The position numbers were made by a program, and so were the translations under genes. The notes below the pieces were generated by a model. The model searched no databases. It saw only the letters and a list, made by a program, of their open reading frames with translations, and was not told the origin of the DNA. 64,000 nt of DNA from a virus: IMG/VR virus record IMGVR_UViG_3300021479_000013, positions 1 through 64,000 of that record; one strand, written 5' to 3'. Positions within the stretch are counted from its first letter, which is position 1, and each line of letters begins with the position of its first letter. This document shows, piece after piece, positions 24,663 to 33,202 of the stretch.

Positions 24663-25808
24663 TCATTTGTGGTAATAGGGGTCGGAATAGCCATCTGCAC
24701 CCAGAAGAAGGCCATCTGCCCAAGATATTGGTTGACTCATTATAGAAATCATGGTCTCCACTGCCGGGCTTAGAATATCATTCTCAACTACACATATCTG
24801 CTCATCGTGGACATGACCTATCGTGCTACCCGGCTCAAGGGCCTCTATCTCGATTAATTTGCAGGCCAAAATATCTCTGGCGATTCCCTGGACCAAGTTC
24901 TCGAATAGTTTTCCGCCGTGTGTGCTTATGTGGGGGTGCCACTTCTTTGTCTTCTGATTCGTCCCCCCGTAGATTAGAGAGTCGCGATACACGTCAATCT
25001 CGTTACCGTCGTCGTCCTGAGTTTTCCACGGCATCAGCGTCGGCTCTAGTCTGGCGTCTAGATAGTGGAGCATCCGTCCGCTAGGAAGCCTCATACGCAT
25101 CATTGGCTCTCGTTCTTTATTGCCTTGTGCGTCTATGAAGTTCACGCGGTCGATTACGACGCACCCGTTCGGGCCTATCTTACGAATTGTGGCCGGGTGG
25201 TCTGGATGCATCACATCCGCTACCGCTAGCTCTAGCATCTTCCAGATACCATTTTTGGGGTCGCATATTTCTGGATAAGAGTTACGGAAGACATCGCTGG
25301 CTTCGCCTGCCTGCTCTTGGGACATCTCTACGTTCATCGCATCCCCGTATCCCCACAAACCGGTCTTGATGCGGTCGCGAATCTCTTCGCAGTGACAGTA
25401 CTTCTTACCGACCTTCTTTACCTTGCCGTTCTGCTGAGTGTAAGTGTCCTTTGCGTTGCAATCGTCCCCGTGGTTTTTGTATGAGTCTGGGGACTTTCCC
25501 CATCCGCCGCCTGCCATTCTATAAATAGAGGCCAGCACAGGAACCTTCGCAATTTGACGCCTACGCTTAGCTATGCCTTGGCGCTCTTTGCCGTTCTTGC
25601 CTTTATAGTCCGCGTAAATATTGTCGTATTCTAGGCCCCATATCTTGCATGAGAACGAGAGATACGGGCATCGTCCAACCGGATGATATTCTCCAAACTG
25701 ATCTGTGTACGGTTCGAAGACTTTCATCAGGTCTACGCAGTTTGCTAGCCATGCTCCGACCCTGGTTTCGATGGCATTTAGGTCTACCACTTGAAGGCGC
25801 TGGCTCAT
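24663..25808 (-). CDS. polA: DNA polymerase A, C-terminal (palm/fingers) half, 381 aa
   Basis: Carries motif A (VVDLNAIETR, residues 7-16), the fingers helix with KRRRQIAKVPVLASIYRMA (about 81-99) in the place of motif B, and motif C GHVHDEQI (about 329-336). It lacks motif 1 and the exonuclease, which are in the overlapping upstream gene. The ATG overlaps the upstream TGA (ATGA at 25805-25808), so equimolar synthesis is likely. A CxC-containing insert (NAKDTYTQ to KKYCHCEE) sits in the fingers. Together the two proteins should form one family A polymerase. Confidence 0.88.
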   Translation of the reverse strand: MSQRLQVVDLNAIETRVGAWLANCVDLMKVFEPYTDQFGEYHPVGRCPYLSFSCKIWGLEYDNIYADYKGKNGKERQGIAKRRRQIAKVPVLASIYRMAGGGWGKSPDSYKNHGDDCNAKDTYTQQNGKVKKVGKKYCHCEEIRDRIKTGLWGYGDAMNVEMSQEQAGEASDVFRNSYPEICDPKNGIWKMLELAVADVMHPDHPATIRKIGPNGCVVIDRVNFIDAQGNKEREPMMRMRLPSGRMLHYLDARLEPTLMPWKTQDDDGNEIDVYRDSLIYGGTNQKTKKWHPHISTHGGKLFENLVQGIARDILACKLIEIEALEPGSTIGHVHDEQICVVENDILSPAVETMISIMSQPISWADGLLLGADGYSDPYYHK

Positions 25809-27001
25809 ATAGAGAACACCGTTCGAATCAGAGATTTTATCGTAAGCAAAACGCTTCCATACTTCGACTTGATTCCCTCGTAATCTTCCGCGTAAATCAT
25901 CGCACGAGCCTCTTTCACGGTGCTCTGATCTTCGAAGTCGAACCCGTTTAATTTATCTGGAGGCAGCGGCCTGGCCATATTTTGAAGCTGAACCGAGCTA
26001 CCGCTCCAACGACCACAGCGACTAGCTCCCATAAATATAAACTGACCGCGCAATCTTCCGTCAGGCGATACGCACTCGATAATCTTGCCCAGCTTCTGAT
26101 AGCTAGTGCTGGCTGCCTCTGCGCGCATCTTCAAAGCCGTCCTGCAAGCGTCGGTCAGCTTGATGTCTGGGTCCTTCAAGACCGATGTGACTGTGTCCTT
26201 ACGCAAGGTGCCGTAAGGGTAGCCTTGGGTCTTGGCCCACTTCTTGACATGGTCCGGTGAGTTGGCGTTCAATACGCCTGTCATCTTCTCGAAGTTTAGC
26301 TTGGCCTCTTCCTTCGCGCGGACGGCCAGCTTGTACATCTTGCGTACGAATTCTACGTCGACGGGCATCCCTCTGTCGTTAATTTTCTGGTCCAGTATCC
26401 ACAGCTTCTGCTCAAACTCTGGCAGCGGGAGGGCCTTCAAGATTCGTATCCGACGGAGTAGCTCGCCTTCAGCGACAACGTCTTGCCTGCCGTAAGCGAG
26501 GAATTCTTCCCACTCCTTCGGGTGTGAATTCCAGTCGTTGTAATATTCCTTCGCGGGATTTTTCTTGGTGGCCTTGGTGATGACCTTGTCGCAGAACAGC
26601 TTAATCAGCGCGTCGCCGCGCGGGTCCTTAGATAGGTGCGGGGGGACTCCCAGGACTTCGCACTGCACGTCCAAGCTGGCGGGTAGAGACAGATAACGCC
26701 CGCCGACCTGGGGGTCGATGAACCGGCTGGCGGGGATGTCGTATCCCAGCTTTTTAAGACCGTACCTCTCGAACGCGGAATTGAATGCCACTAAATACAC
26801 GTCCGGATGATTGATAGCTTGCCATAGTTCGTTGTGAATTTGCTCGCCTTCCCAGATGCGCCAGCATTTATATTCGCCGCTTCCGATCTTGAACCACAGG
26901 AATAAAAGCTCCGTGTCCGGGTGAAAGATGTAATTGTGTAGCCCTCGGTCACTGGGACCGAAGGTGCTGCGGCTCTCGAAGTCGATGTGAAGTTCGATCA
27001 C
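25805..27001 (-). CDS. polA: DNA polymerase A, N-terminal (3'-5' exonuclease and thumb) half, 398 aa
   Basis: Exonuclease motifs: HIDFESRS (5-12), LVAFNSAFERYG (about 70-81) and YGRQDVVAE (about 169-177). The thumb follows, then motif 1 as ASRCGRWSGSSVQLQNMARP (about 325-344). The frame ends with IRTVFSI and a TGA just where palm motif A should begin; motif A starts a few residues into the next gene. Length and order are otherwise those of a normal phage PolA, so this is a split gene and not a partial copy. Confidence 0.88.
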   Translation of the reverse strand: MIELHIDFESRSTFGPSDRGLHNYIFHPDTELLFLWFKIGSGEYKCWRIWEGEQIHNELWQAINHPDVYLVAFNSAFERYGLKKLGYDIPASRFIDPQVGGRYLSLPASLDVQCEVLGVPPHLSKDPRGDALIKLFCDKVITKATKKNPAKEYYNDWNSHPKEWEEFLAYGRQDVVAEGELLRRIRILKALPLPEFEQKLWILDQKINDRGMPVDVEFVRKMYKLAVRAKEEAKLNFEKMTGVLNANSPDHVKKWAKTQGYPYGTLRKDTVTSVLKDPDIKLTDACRTALKMRAEAASTSYQKLGKIIECVSPDGRLRGQFIFMGASRCGRWSGSSVQLQNMARPLPPDKLNGFDFEDQSTVKEARAMIYAEDYEGIKSKYGSVLLTIKSLIRTVFSI

Positions 27002-29040
27002 TCATCACCTCCGAAGTTCATATCTCGGAGCATCCTAACCATCTTCGGGTCGCCCTTGCAGCCCCGGCCCTCTTCTACGATGTAGTGCTCTTGCACCAGT
27101 GAGTAAAAAGACTTCCGCCAAACCGTCAGACCGAATTTCCAGGCGTTCAGCGCGCGCTCCACGTCTCGTTTTTCCATCGTGCCGCCGTTCTTTCTGAGCA
27201 GCCGGATGACGCCTTGTTGAATAGCGGACTCGTCGTTCTTGGCCTCGAAGGTCATGAGGTAGTCTTTGACAGACTCCTCGTACTTGACCATCTCGATGCC
27301 GCGAGCTACACAGTCTTCGTCTATTTCTTCAAGACCCAAATCAATGCTAAAATACAAACTCCATTTTTCCGCTCGCGCTGCGGTACGGTTGCCGTAGACT
27401 TCCAAGATACGTTGTAGCGGGGTCTTGTCGAAGAACTGGTACGTGCCCTTCGTAACCGCCGCGTCGATCACCTTGCGGGTCGCCAGAGCTGCCTCTTGGT
27501 AGTTTACAGCGTGCTCCAGCTTCAGCGGCGGAAGTGTCTTCGGTTCCAGAACCCAGGTGAATCGGTCGTTCAGTCCTGTGTCTTCCCCGGCCAGCTGAGA
27601 CCACAGTTCCGAAAACTTCTTATCAGTGGTCGCTGTAATGAGAGACGCGCAGTAAGTATTCGGGTCGATATTGAACGTGTCCTTCTTGCTCTTGATGGAG
27701 TTTGCGAAGTTGCCCGAGTCGTACAGCTTCAGCAACGCGCTGCTCATCCCGCTGCCCTCGATGCGGGCCTTCCCGACCAGGGATGACAGCTCATCGTAAA
27801 AGAGGACCGCGTTCTTGCAGTTGGTCCGCATCATGTCCGTACCCAAACCTTCCGGACTGCCCGCCTCCCACACGAGAGACTTACCGTCCGCGTTCTTAAT
27901 GTTCTTGGAGTACATCGAGAGCACGCTGGCGTAATCGAGAAACTTCATCGCGTCCTTGATCGAAGACGACTTGTTCGCGCGGCCCTTCTTGCCGATCATT
28001 ACCAGATAGAAGCTGGGCTTCCAAGACGCGTAAGGGACGTTGACCTTGGTAGCAAGGTAGTTCATCATCATCACCGCTGTCGGCATCCACATAAAGTAGT
28101 CGATGCGCGAGTTGCTCTCGCAGTAAGGCTTCACAAAACCCTCATATATGCTTGTTCCAAAAAGAACGTGACGAGGGAAAACTGGATATTCAATCGGGTC
28201 GAAGTTTAACGTCTCCTCGGGCTCTACTACTTCCAGCGGTGCTTGTTCCTGATTCAGCACAAGGCTCTTGTCTTCACCTGGGGGGAAGCTGGTGCAGATA
28301 GACTTAGACATCTGAATAACTTTGCTGTCGTCAATCGGCTCTTCGCACTGCTCGTGAACTATGCGTAACAGCGCGACCTTGATCTCTTCTTGTGTTAAAC
28401 CTGCGTGCCGCAGCCGTCCGGCCTGGGATAGCATGAATCCGTGTATGCCGCCGTGCGCTACCTTGCCGCGCTCGTTGCGTGGTGCGTCTATTACCGTGGC
28501 CGTGCTCTGCTTTTGAATCTTCTGTGATATCAGCCACTGCACCAGCCACTCGGGGGCCTCAGCAATCGGCGTGTTCCAGTTCATCGCGGTGTAAGGCTGC
28601 CCGGTGTCCGGATGAATAGAGCCAGGGCCGACTACGTATTCTCTGTTTGTGCGGACAGACCAGTCCTGACCTATAACATACGTTTGAGAAAGATTGGGTA
28701 AATTCTTTGACGCATTGTTGTGTCTGAAATAATAATGACCCCGGCCAGGTCGGGAGCGCACACTGAAAGTTAGGGGCATTGTCTGCCCTGTATCTTTCTG
28801 CATTCGAGGGAGTACGTCCTTGGAGTCTGTTTCGAAGAACCAGATACCGTTCTCTTCTGCGCGCGCAACGCAAGCGACGTTGCAGTTGGGGTGTTGGTGG
28901 TCCCAGACGGCGATTTGATCTAAGTCGGTTGTTGCTGTGGTAGGAAAGTCTGGTAAGAATGCTGCCTTTGTTCCGGGGCGCACTGGTGTGACGGGTACAC
29001 CAAGCTTTGCAAGCGGTTCGGCTATCTCTCTAAAACCCAT
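26998..29040 (-). CDS. Primase-polymerase (AEP) fused to an ATPase/helicase-like domain, 680 aa
   Basis: N-terminal bifunctional primase-polymerase domain: LGVPVTPVRPGTKAAF, then IWFFETDSKD at the metal site, FSVRSRPGRGHYYFRHN and YVVGPGSIHPDTGQPY, in the normal order. The metal motif reads ETD where D-x-D is usual. The middle holds a P-loop-like MIGKKGRANKSSS (about 344-356) and VLFYDELSSLVGK, as in the DUF3987/VirE-like ATPases linked to Prim-Pol domains. It should prime and perhaps unwind at the fork; next to PolA and an SSB candidate it forms the replisome block. Confidence 0.82.
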   Translation of the reverse strand: MGFREIAEPLAKLGVPVTPVRPGTKAAFLPDFPTTATTDLDQIAVWDHQHPNCNVACVARAEENGIWFFETDSKDVLPRMQKDTGQTMPLTFSVRSRPGRGHYYFRHNNASKNLPNLSQTYVIGQDWSVRTNREYVVGPGSIHPDTGQPYTAMNWNTPIAEAPEWLVQWLISQKIQKQSTATVIDAPRNERGKVAHGGIHGFMLSQAGRLRHAGLTQEEIKVALLRIVHEQCEEPIDDSKVIQMSKSICTSFPPGEDKSLVLNQEQAPLEVVEPEETLNFDPIEYPVFPRHVLFGTSIYEGFVKPYCESNSRIDYFMWMPTAVMMMNYLATKVNVPYASWKPSFYLVMIGKKGRANKSSSIKDAMKFLDYASVLSMYSKNIKNADGKSLVWEAGSPEGLGTDMMRTNCKNAVLFYDELSSLVGKARIEGSGMSSALLKLYDSGNFANSIKSKKDTFNIDPNTYCASLITATTDKKFSELWSQLAGEDTGLNDRFTWVLEPKTLPPLKLEHAVNYQEAALATRKVIDAAVTKGTYQFFDKTPLQRILEVYGNRTAARAEKWSLYFSIDLGLEEIDEDCVARGIEMVKYEESVKDYLMTFEAKNDESAIQQGVIRLLRKNGGTMEKRDVERALNAWKFGLTVWRKSFYSLVQEHYIVEEGRGCKGDPKMVRMLRDMNFGGDE

Positions 29041-29057
29041 GTGCCCTCGATTCGAAT

Positions 29058-29088
29058 ATTATACCACGCGCTCTGGCGTGGGCGTCAA
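29058..29088 (-). promoter_or_regulatory. Promoter of the primase/polymerase operon
   Basis: A perfect TATAAT with TGG directly before it, and TTGACG 19 bases upstream. The ATG at 29040 follows with GAGGG as ribosome site. The long spacer may be offset by the extended -10. Confidence 0.6.
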
Positions 29089-29131
29089 GCCTTATTTTCG
29101 GTTGGCTTTCACCGTTTCGAGGAGGAAACTC

Positions 29132-29761
29132 TTAGAACGCTTCGTTAGAAGCGGGCGGCTGGTTGAAAGACACGGTATTCGGCTGTCCAGGCTGTTGCTG
29201 CTGCTGAGGCTGGAACTGTTGGGGCTGTTGGGGAATCGCGTACGTCTGTACGGGGCGGCCCTGGGGTCCAGCTTGGGTCTTTACTCGGTCCTTGGCGCGA
29301 ACGAAGCCCTGAGGCGTTCCTGGCGCGATCTGGCCTGGTGCTAGCGGCATCAGCCCGACGACGTTAGAGAAGAAGTCGCCCGGTTTGGCTGGGTTCGGTT
29401 CTTTGGTGAGGAGCAGCCCGTTGGAGCGGCCCATCAGAAGCTTTTCCAAGTCCTGTGTGGACGAGATGAGCGGCGGTGCGCCGTTCAACACGCTGTATAC
29501 GATCTTGAACAGATTGCGAAAGAGAGGCTGAGAAGACTTCTCGCTCATCGATGCCGTCGGGAATACCGTGGCTTCGAGCTGCTTTCCTTCCGGGTCCAAC
29601 GCGGGCGCGCCGTTCGGGAGGTTGAGAGCCCAGACGATGCGAACCTTGTCCTTGGGACCGAATGAGGTTTGGACCTTCGGCATGTCAACGACGTCGATAA
29701 TCGTGCCGATGTACATACCCGGTTCCGGTTTGAAAAATACCCTGCCTTGCGTGATTTCCAT
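29132..29761 (-). CDS. Candidate single-stranded DNA-binding protein, 209 aa
   Basis: N-terminal 140 residues have an OB-like alternation (PGMYIGTIIDVVDMPKVQTS, KVRIVWALN, LEATVFPTAS), followed by a disordered tail rich in Gln, Pro and Asn that ends with acidic/aromatic residues, as SSB proteins do. It lies between primase and proofreading-type exonuclease genes. No direct family match recognised, so the role is inferred from shape and context. Confidence 0.55.
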   Translation of the reverse strand: MEITQGRVFFKPEPGMYIGTIIDVVDMPKVQTSFGPKDKVRIVWALNLPNGAPALDPEGKQLEATVFPTASMSEKSSQPLFRNLFKIVYSVLNGAPPLISSTQDLEKLLMGRSNGLLLTKEPNPAKPGDFFSNVVGLMPLAPGQIAPGTPQGFVRAKDRVKTQAGPQGRPVQTYAIPQQPQQFQPQQQQQPGQPNTVSFNQPPASNEAF

Positions 29762-29792
29762 GTTCCATCCTTGTGCGCTGTGCGCGTCTATT

Positions 29793-30515
29793 TTACTGCT
29801 GGTCTTCCAGTTCCTCCGGTAGGAGGTCTAGAACTTGTAATGAAAACTCGTTGTTGACCTTGGTCGCCAGGTCGTTAAGGTCGATCTCTTTTACGGCCTT
29901 CCACCAGATGCGATGGTCGTTGTTCCAGCGAAACTTGTGCCTCTTAGCCGCCTTGTTATTGCTGAAGTCTTGTTTCGATTGTACAACAAGCATCGGGCTC
30001 TTCGCGCGCTCTAATACTACTTCGAAGGAAAACTTTGCCACCAGCCGAAGCATTGCGCCGACGTCCGCGCCTGCCTCGTGCGCGTCATAATAAATCCCGA
30101 GCTTTGCACACATCGTAATTAATTCTTGGCCTTTCATAGGCACGTCGGTGAAGGGATCGATAAGCAGCTTATCTGGAAAATCTTTCTTGACTCGTTTGGC
30201 CCAAGCCTGGCACATAGGCACGTCAAAACGGTGGCCGTTGAAGGCTACGATAGCCTCTGCCTTGTCCATGAAGTACATCATCTCGTCGAACGCTTCGCTG
30301 GGCTCGTATCCGAAGTTGTCGACCATGCTCTGGGTGATGCCTGTAATTTCTGTAATCTCATCTGTAACGGGGACGCCGTCGGACTTGATTAAGAGAGCGC
30401 GGGTATCTAGACTGCGGTTATATTTTGTCGTCCACAAGGCGATGCCGACTTCTATTGGGCGGTCTTGCACCTTGTCGAGTCCCGTGCTCTCTATGTCGAA
30501 ACCTGCTAGAATCAT
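29793..30515 (-). CDS. DnaQ-like DEDDh 3'-5' exonuclease, 240 aa
   Basis: Exo I FDIESTGL with Asp7 and Glu9, Exo II FNGHRFDVPM (near 93-102), Exo III HEAGADVGAM (near 147-156). ITGITQSMVDNFG is typical of DnaQ. The C-terminal 60 residues (KRHKFRWNNDHRIWWK) form a short extra module also seen after phage exonucleases. Possible roles are proofreading or RNA/DNA end trimming. Confidence 0.88.
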   Translation of the reverse strand: MILAGFDIESTGLDKVQDRPIEVGIALWTTKYNRSLDTRALLIKSDGVPVTDEITEITGITQSMVDNFGYEPSEAFDEMMYFMDKAEAIVAFNGHRFDVPMCQAWAKRVKKDFPDKLLIDPFTDVPMKGQELITMCAKLGIYYDAHEAGADVGAMLRLVAKFSFEVVLERAKSPMLVVQSKQDFSNNKAAKRHKFRWNNDHRIWWKAVKEIDLNDLATKVNNEFSLQVLDLLPEELEDQQ

Positions 30516-30550
30516 TTTGTCCCTTTCATTGGCTCACCGAGCAGTGGCAT

Positions 30551-30901
30551 CTATTGTTTCACCGGCTCGTCGCCGTTTTCCAAGCGCTCGACGCCGTCTG
30601 TGTCGGGCATGGTCATCTCGCCTGTCATCGGAAAAATCGAGACGTCCATCTTGACAATCCACTTCATCGGAACGATCATGCGGTCGGCTGGCATCTTCAT
30701 TATATCGATCAAAGCGCCCTGGTCCCGCTGGCATATCATCGCCTGCATTCTCACGAACGCGCCAGCTTGGGCCTCGATAGCCTCGTCGTACATCTTGGCG
30801 TCGTAGCCTTTCATTAAGAGGAAGGCGTAAATCACCGGGGGCAGGCCGTTCGCCTGCCCGTCCGTTGATATGTGTCCGTTGAACCTGATTGCGTGGTCCA
30901 T
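30551..30901 (-). CDS. Hypothetical protein, 116 aa
   Basis: ATG overlaps the upstream stop as TAATG at 30899-30903. Sequence starts MDHAIRFNGHISTDGQ and is rich in Met, Asp and Ile; soluble. No family recognised. Confidence 0.6.
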   Translation of the reverse strand: MDHAIRFNGHISTDGQANGLPPVIYAFLLMKGYDAKMYDEAIEAQAGAFVRMQAMICQRDQGALIDIMKMPADRMIVPMKWIVKMDVSIFPMTGEMTMPDTDGVERLENGDEPVKQ

Positions 30902-31251
30902 TAGCTCAGTTGGACTTTCGCGGGATGCCCGCTCTTGATTGCTTCGTTAGTCTGGCGCGCGTGCGCGGCTGCTTGTGCGGCCTGGGCGATAGCTGCCTGG
31001 TTGCCTGCTACGAGCTTGGGCTGTTCCAGAATGTTGTGAACGCCCGTGCTGATTGCCTTGACTTCGCATACGTCCGAGCAGTACACCAAATTTCGTCCGT
31101 CGGCAGTCTGTGTCACGCGGGTCGCGCGCAGCCAGACGTTCTCGGGTAGCTCAAACGTTTCCTTCTCTGCCTTACGGTCGTACATGATTCCTTTGGTGCA
31201 CTCGGGGCCGTCACAAGAGATTGCCCTGATCTGACTGTCTACGATTCCCAT
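30901..31251 (-). CDS. Hypothetical zinc-binding protein, 116 aa
   Basis: Two cysteine pairs, CDGPECTKG (13-21) and YCSDVCEV (57-64), suggest a zinc ribbon. The C-terminal third is an Ala/Gln-rich helix. A good ribosome site (AGGAGAAATAAAA) precedes the ATG at 31251. Function unknown. Confidence 0.62.
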   Translation of the reverse strand: MGIVDSQIRAISCDGPECTKGIMYDRKAEKETFELPENVWLRATRVTQTADGRNLVYCSDVCEVKAISTGVHNILEQPKLVAGNQAAIAQAAQAAAHARQTNEAIKSGHPAKVQLS

Positions 31252-31264
31252 TTTTATTTCTCCT

Positions 31265-31816
31265 TTAAAGCTGCTGCCCGCCGTCGAAAAGTATGTCGTA
31301 GAATCTTTCTAGGAACAATTGCTTGTTCACCCGGAAGGATGTCTCCACGATATTTACGTCGGCTGCTAGCTTGTCCTTGCTCCACGAATTCTTCCACTCG
31401 GTCGTCGGCATGATCTGCGCTTTCTCAGCGTAAAGCATTTGATTGTCGATCTCGTGGATTATCTCCGGGTCCTTCTCGTCCAACCCGAATCTGTTATAAA
31501 TCATCCCTTGAATTGGGGCCTCGATCTTTCGGTACTCGACGCCTGCGGGGGTGAAGTGTTTCAAAGGCCTATTTACATCTCCTATGTATGTTTCGCTCGC
31601 GTCATGAAGGAGGAATCGGAGAGCGTACCACTTCGGCACGAGGTAGCTGCCGAGTCGGCTGTGCTGCGATACCGGGTACGGAAAGCGGCAGTGGCCTGTA
31701 AACCTGTTGCACTGGCTAGACGAGTGCGCGATATCCTCGATGCACACCATCTCCGGAGTCGGCTCCAGTATGTCGAAGTACAATCCGGTCGAGGTGACTA
31801 TCGTCGCTTGGCTCAA
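31265..31816 (-). CDS. HD-domain phosphohydrolase (YfbR-like nucleotidase family), 183 aa
   Basis: The H...HD...D layout is visible: His31, His52, His71-Asp72 in LLHDASETYIGDVNRPLK with Asp80. Phage members of this family are thought to remove phosphate from (d)NMPs or related nucleotides. The start is TTG at 31816 with GAGGACGG upstream, one base after the previous stop. The first 74 codons are nearly identical, in DNA too, to the start of the chimera at 32042-32635. Confidence 0.85.
   Translation of the reverse strand: MSQATIVTSTGLYFDILEPTPEMVCIEDIAHSSSQCNRFTGHCRFPYPVSQHSRLGSYLVPKWYALRFLLHDASETYIGDVNRPLKHFTPAGVEYRKIEAPIQGMIYNRFGLDEKDPEIIHEIDNQMLYAEKAQIMPTTEWKNSWSKDKLAADVNIVETSFRVNKQLFLERFYDILFDGGQQL
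31597..31816. repeat. Direct repeat, copy 1 (HD 5' region)
   Basis: About 220 bases, almost identical to 32414-32635 in the same orientation, covering the first 74 codons of two genes. The few differences include the start codon (TTG here, GTG in copy 2). Confidence 0.9.
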
Positions 31817-31817
31817 C

Positions 31818-32030
31818 TTACCGTCCTCGTTCCTTTGCGTTTAATGGACGAAGTTCACCCGCGTAAAAGAACGGAGACAAAAACTCATCTCTCTTATTCT
31901 TGCCCGGCAAGTATCCGTCAGTGAAATAGTATTCTATGGTATGAATACGCCTTACGGCGCTGATGTACCGATAGTCTTTGTTGCCAGTTTTTCTAAGGGC
32001 TACAACTTGTCCTACCTTGAATGTCGTCAT
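31818..32030 (-). CDS. Small basic protein, 70 aa
   Basis: Starts MTTFKVGQVVALRKTG, a KOW/SH3-like beta opening, then YYFTDGYLPG and a basic C-terminus. It lies between the HD gene and the HD/kinase chimera. Function unknown. Confidence 0.6.
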   Translation of the reverse strand: MTTFKVGQVVALRKTGNKDYRYISAVRRIHTIEYYFTDGYLPGKNKRDEFLSPFFYAGELRPLNAKERGR

Positions 32031-32041
32031 TATTTATCCTT

Positions 32042-32635
32042 TTAATTCTCTGAGTTTAACTTCCCTGCGTACTCCAAACTTACCAGGTCCCAGTAAAGAG
32101 ATAGCGTTTTAATTTTCAATTGCTCCAAAGTTCCATTGTTGTCGATAACGTAGTTCGCCATCTCTTTCGTTACAGAGCATGACGTTGAAGGCTCCGGTGA
32201 TACGTGCTTGCTGCGGTCGACCCATATGCTGTAGTCGAATAGGCGCTCGTCGCGCACTGCGTTTAGTTCCACCTCGCTGCGCATGCCGACGTAGATGTCG
32301 TTATCCGCGTAAATCTCCCTGGCGAGCCGAGCCGCGTCCGGCGTATTGAAGGCCTTGATCTGCTCGTACCAGTCTTGACGGTGGTTAACACGGTCGGCGT
32401 AGCACTCGTCCAGGCTCGCGTCGTGCAGGAGGAAGCGGAGAGCGTACTTCATCGGCACGAGAAAGCTTCCGAGTCGGCTGTGCTGCGATACAGGGTACGG
32501 AAAGCGGCAGTGGCCCGTAAATCTGTTGCACTGGCTAGACGAGTGCGCGATATCCTCGATGCACACCATCTCCGGAGTCGGCTCCAGTATGTCGAAGTAC
32601 AATCCGGTCGAGGTGACTATCGTCGCTTGGCTCAC
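32042..32635 (-). CDS. Chimeric protein: truncated HD phosphohydrolase fused to the C-terminal part of a deoxynucleotide kinase, 197 aa
   Basis: Residues 1-74 repeat the HD protein at 31265 up to HDAS. From residue 75 (LDECYADRVNHRQDWYE) the sequence changes to the C-terminal half of phage dNMP kinases: DIYVGMRSEVELNAVRD, YSIWVDRSKH and YVIDNNGTLEQL are typical. The HD part lacks the later Asp of its metal site, and the kinase part lacks its P-loop. The frame is open and keeps its GTG start overlapping the upstream TGA. It is either a decaying fusion or a protein with a new role. Confidence 0.8.
   Translation of the reverse strand: MSQATIVTSTGLYFDILEPTPEMVCIEDIAHSSSQCNRFTGHCRFPYPVSQHSRLGSFLVPMKYALRFLLHDASLDECYADRVNHRQDWYEQIKAFNTPDAARLAREIYADNDIYVGMRSEVELNAVRDERLFDYSIWVDRSKHVSPEPSTSCSVTKEMANYVIDNNGTLEQLKIKTLSLYWDLVSLEYAGKLNSEN
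32414..32635. repeat. Direct repeat, copy 2 (HD 5' region)
   Basis: Second copy of the 220-base repeat. Identity ends where the kinase-like sequence begins, marking the fusion joint. Confidence 0.9.
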
Positions 32636-33201
32636 TTGGTTCCCATAGTTTTCAGGTAGTGGACCAACGTAATCGCTTGCTCTTCGAAGAGCGCTACGTG
32701 CCCGTGCATGTTGCAGAGGATGGAGTCGAACGCGTAACTGTCTAGCTCGATCTCGCTTTGATGATTGCTAGGACGGTCTGACGCTATAAGCCGTCTGCCG
32801 AGTTCGTCGTATCTTTTAATGTCCACGATGTGCGCGCCTAGTTTCTTCAGTCCGTCAGCCTCGTTGAGGTAGCGAACGTCGGAGAATATTACAACGCCTG
32901 CAGTTGGGTCGATCTTTTTAATGCCCTGGTCGAACCAAAAGTTTTCGCCGTTCTGATACCGCTTGGTAGCGCCGACGTCCTGCAGAAGAGGCGCGTCCTT
33001 CCCTATCATGCCATATTCCTTCCTGCACACATCATACAGAGAGTCCGCGAAGCCTATGCCTTGCACTGTAGGCGAAGCGGTCTTGAGACCGTGTTTACGC
33101 TGCATCTCTCTCATCGCGTCGTAGTAGTTCTTAACCGCGTCGACGAACGTTCCCTTGCCCTGACGTGCCTTGTGGCCGAGTCCGATTATGATCTGTGTCA
33201 T
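32632..33201 (-). CDS. Deoxynucleoside monophosphate kinase-like P-loop protein, 189 aa
   Basis: Walker A is GHKARQGKGT (9-18). SDVRYLNEADGLKKLGAHIVD (about 108-128) and IASDRPSNHQSEIELD (about 140-155) match phage T4 gp1-like dNMP kinases, including the RPSNHxSE motif. It phosphorylates dNMPs for replication. Adjacent to HD genes and overlapping the chimera by GTGA. Confidence 0.82.
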   Translation of the reverse strand: MTQIIIGLGHKARQGKGTFVDAVKNYYDAMREMQRKHGLKTASPTVQGIGFADSLYDVCRKEYGMIGKDAPLLQDVGATKRYQNGENFWFDQGIKKIDPTAGVVIFSDVRYLNEADGLKKLGAHIVDIKRYDELGRRLIASDRPSNHQSEIELDSYAFDSILCNMHGHVALFEEQAITLVHYLKTMGTK

Positions 33202-33202
33202 G

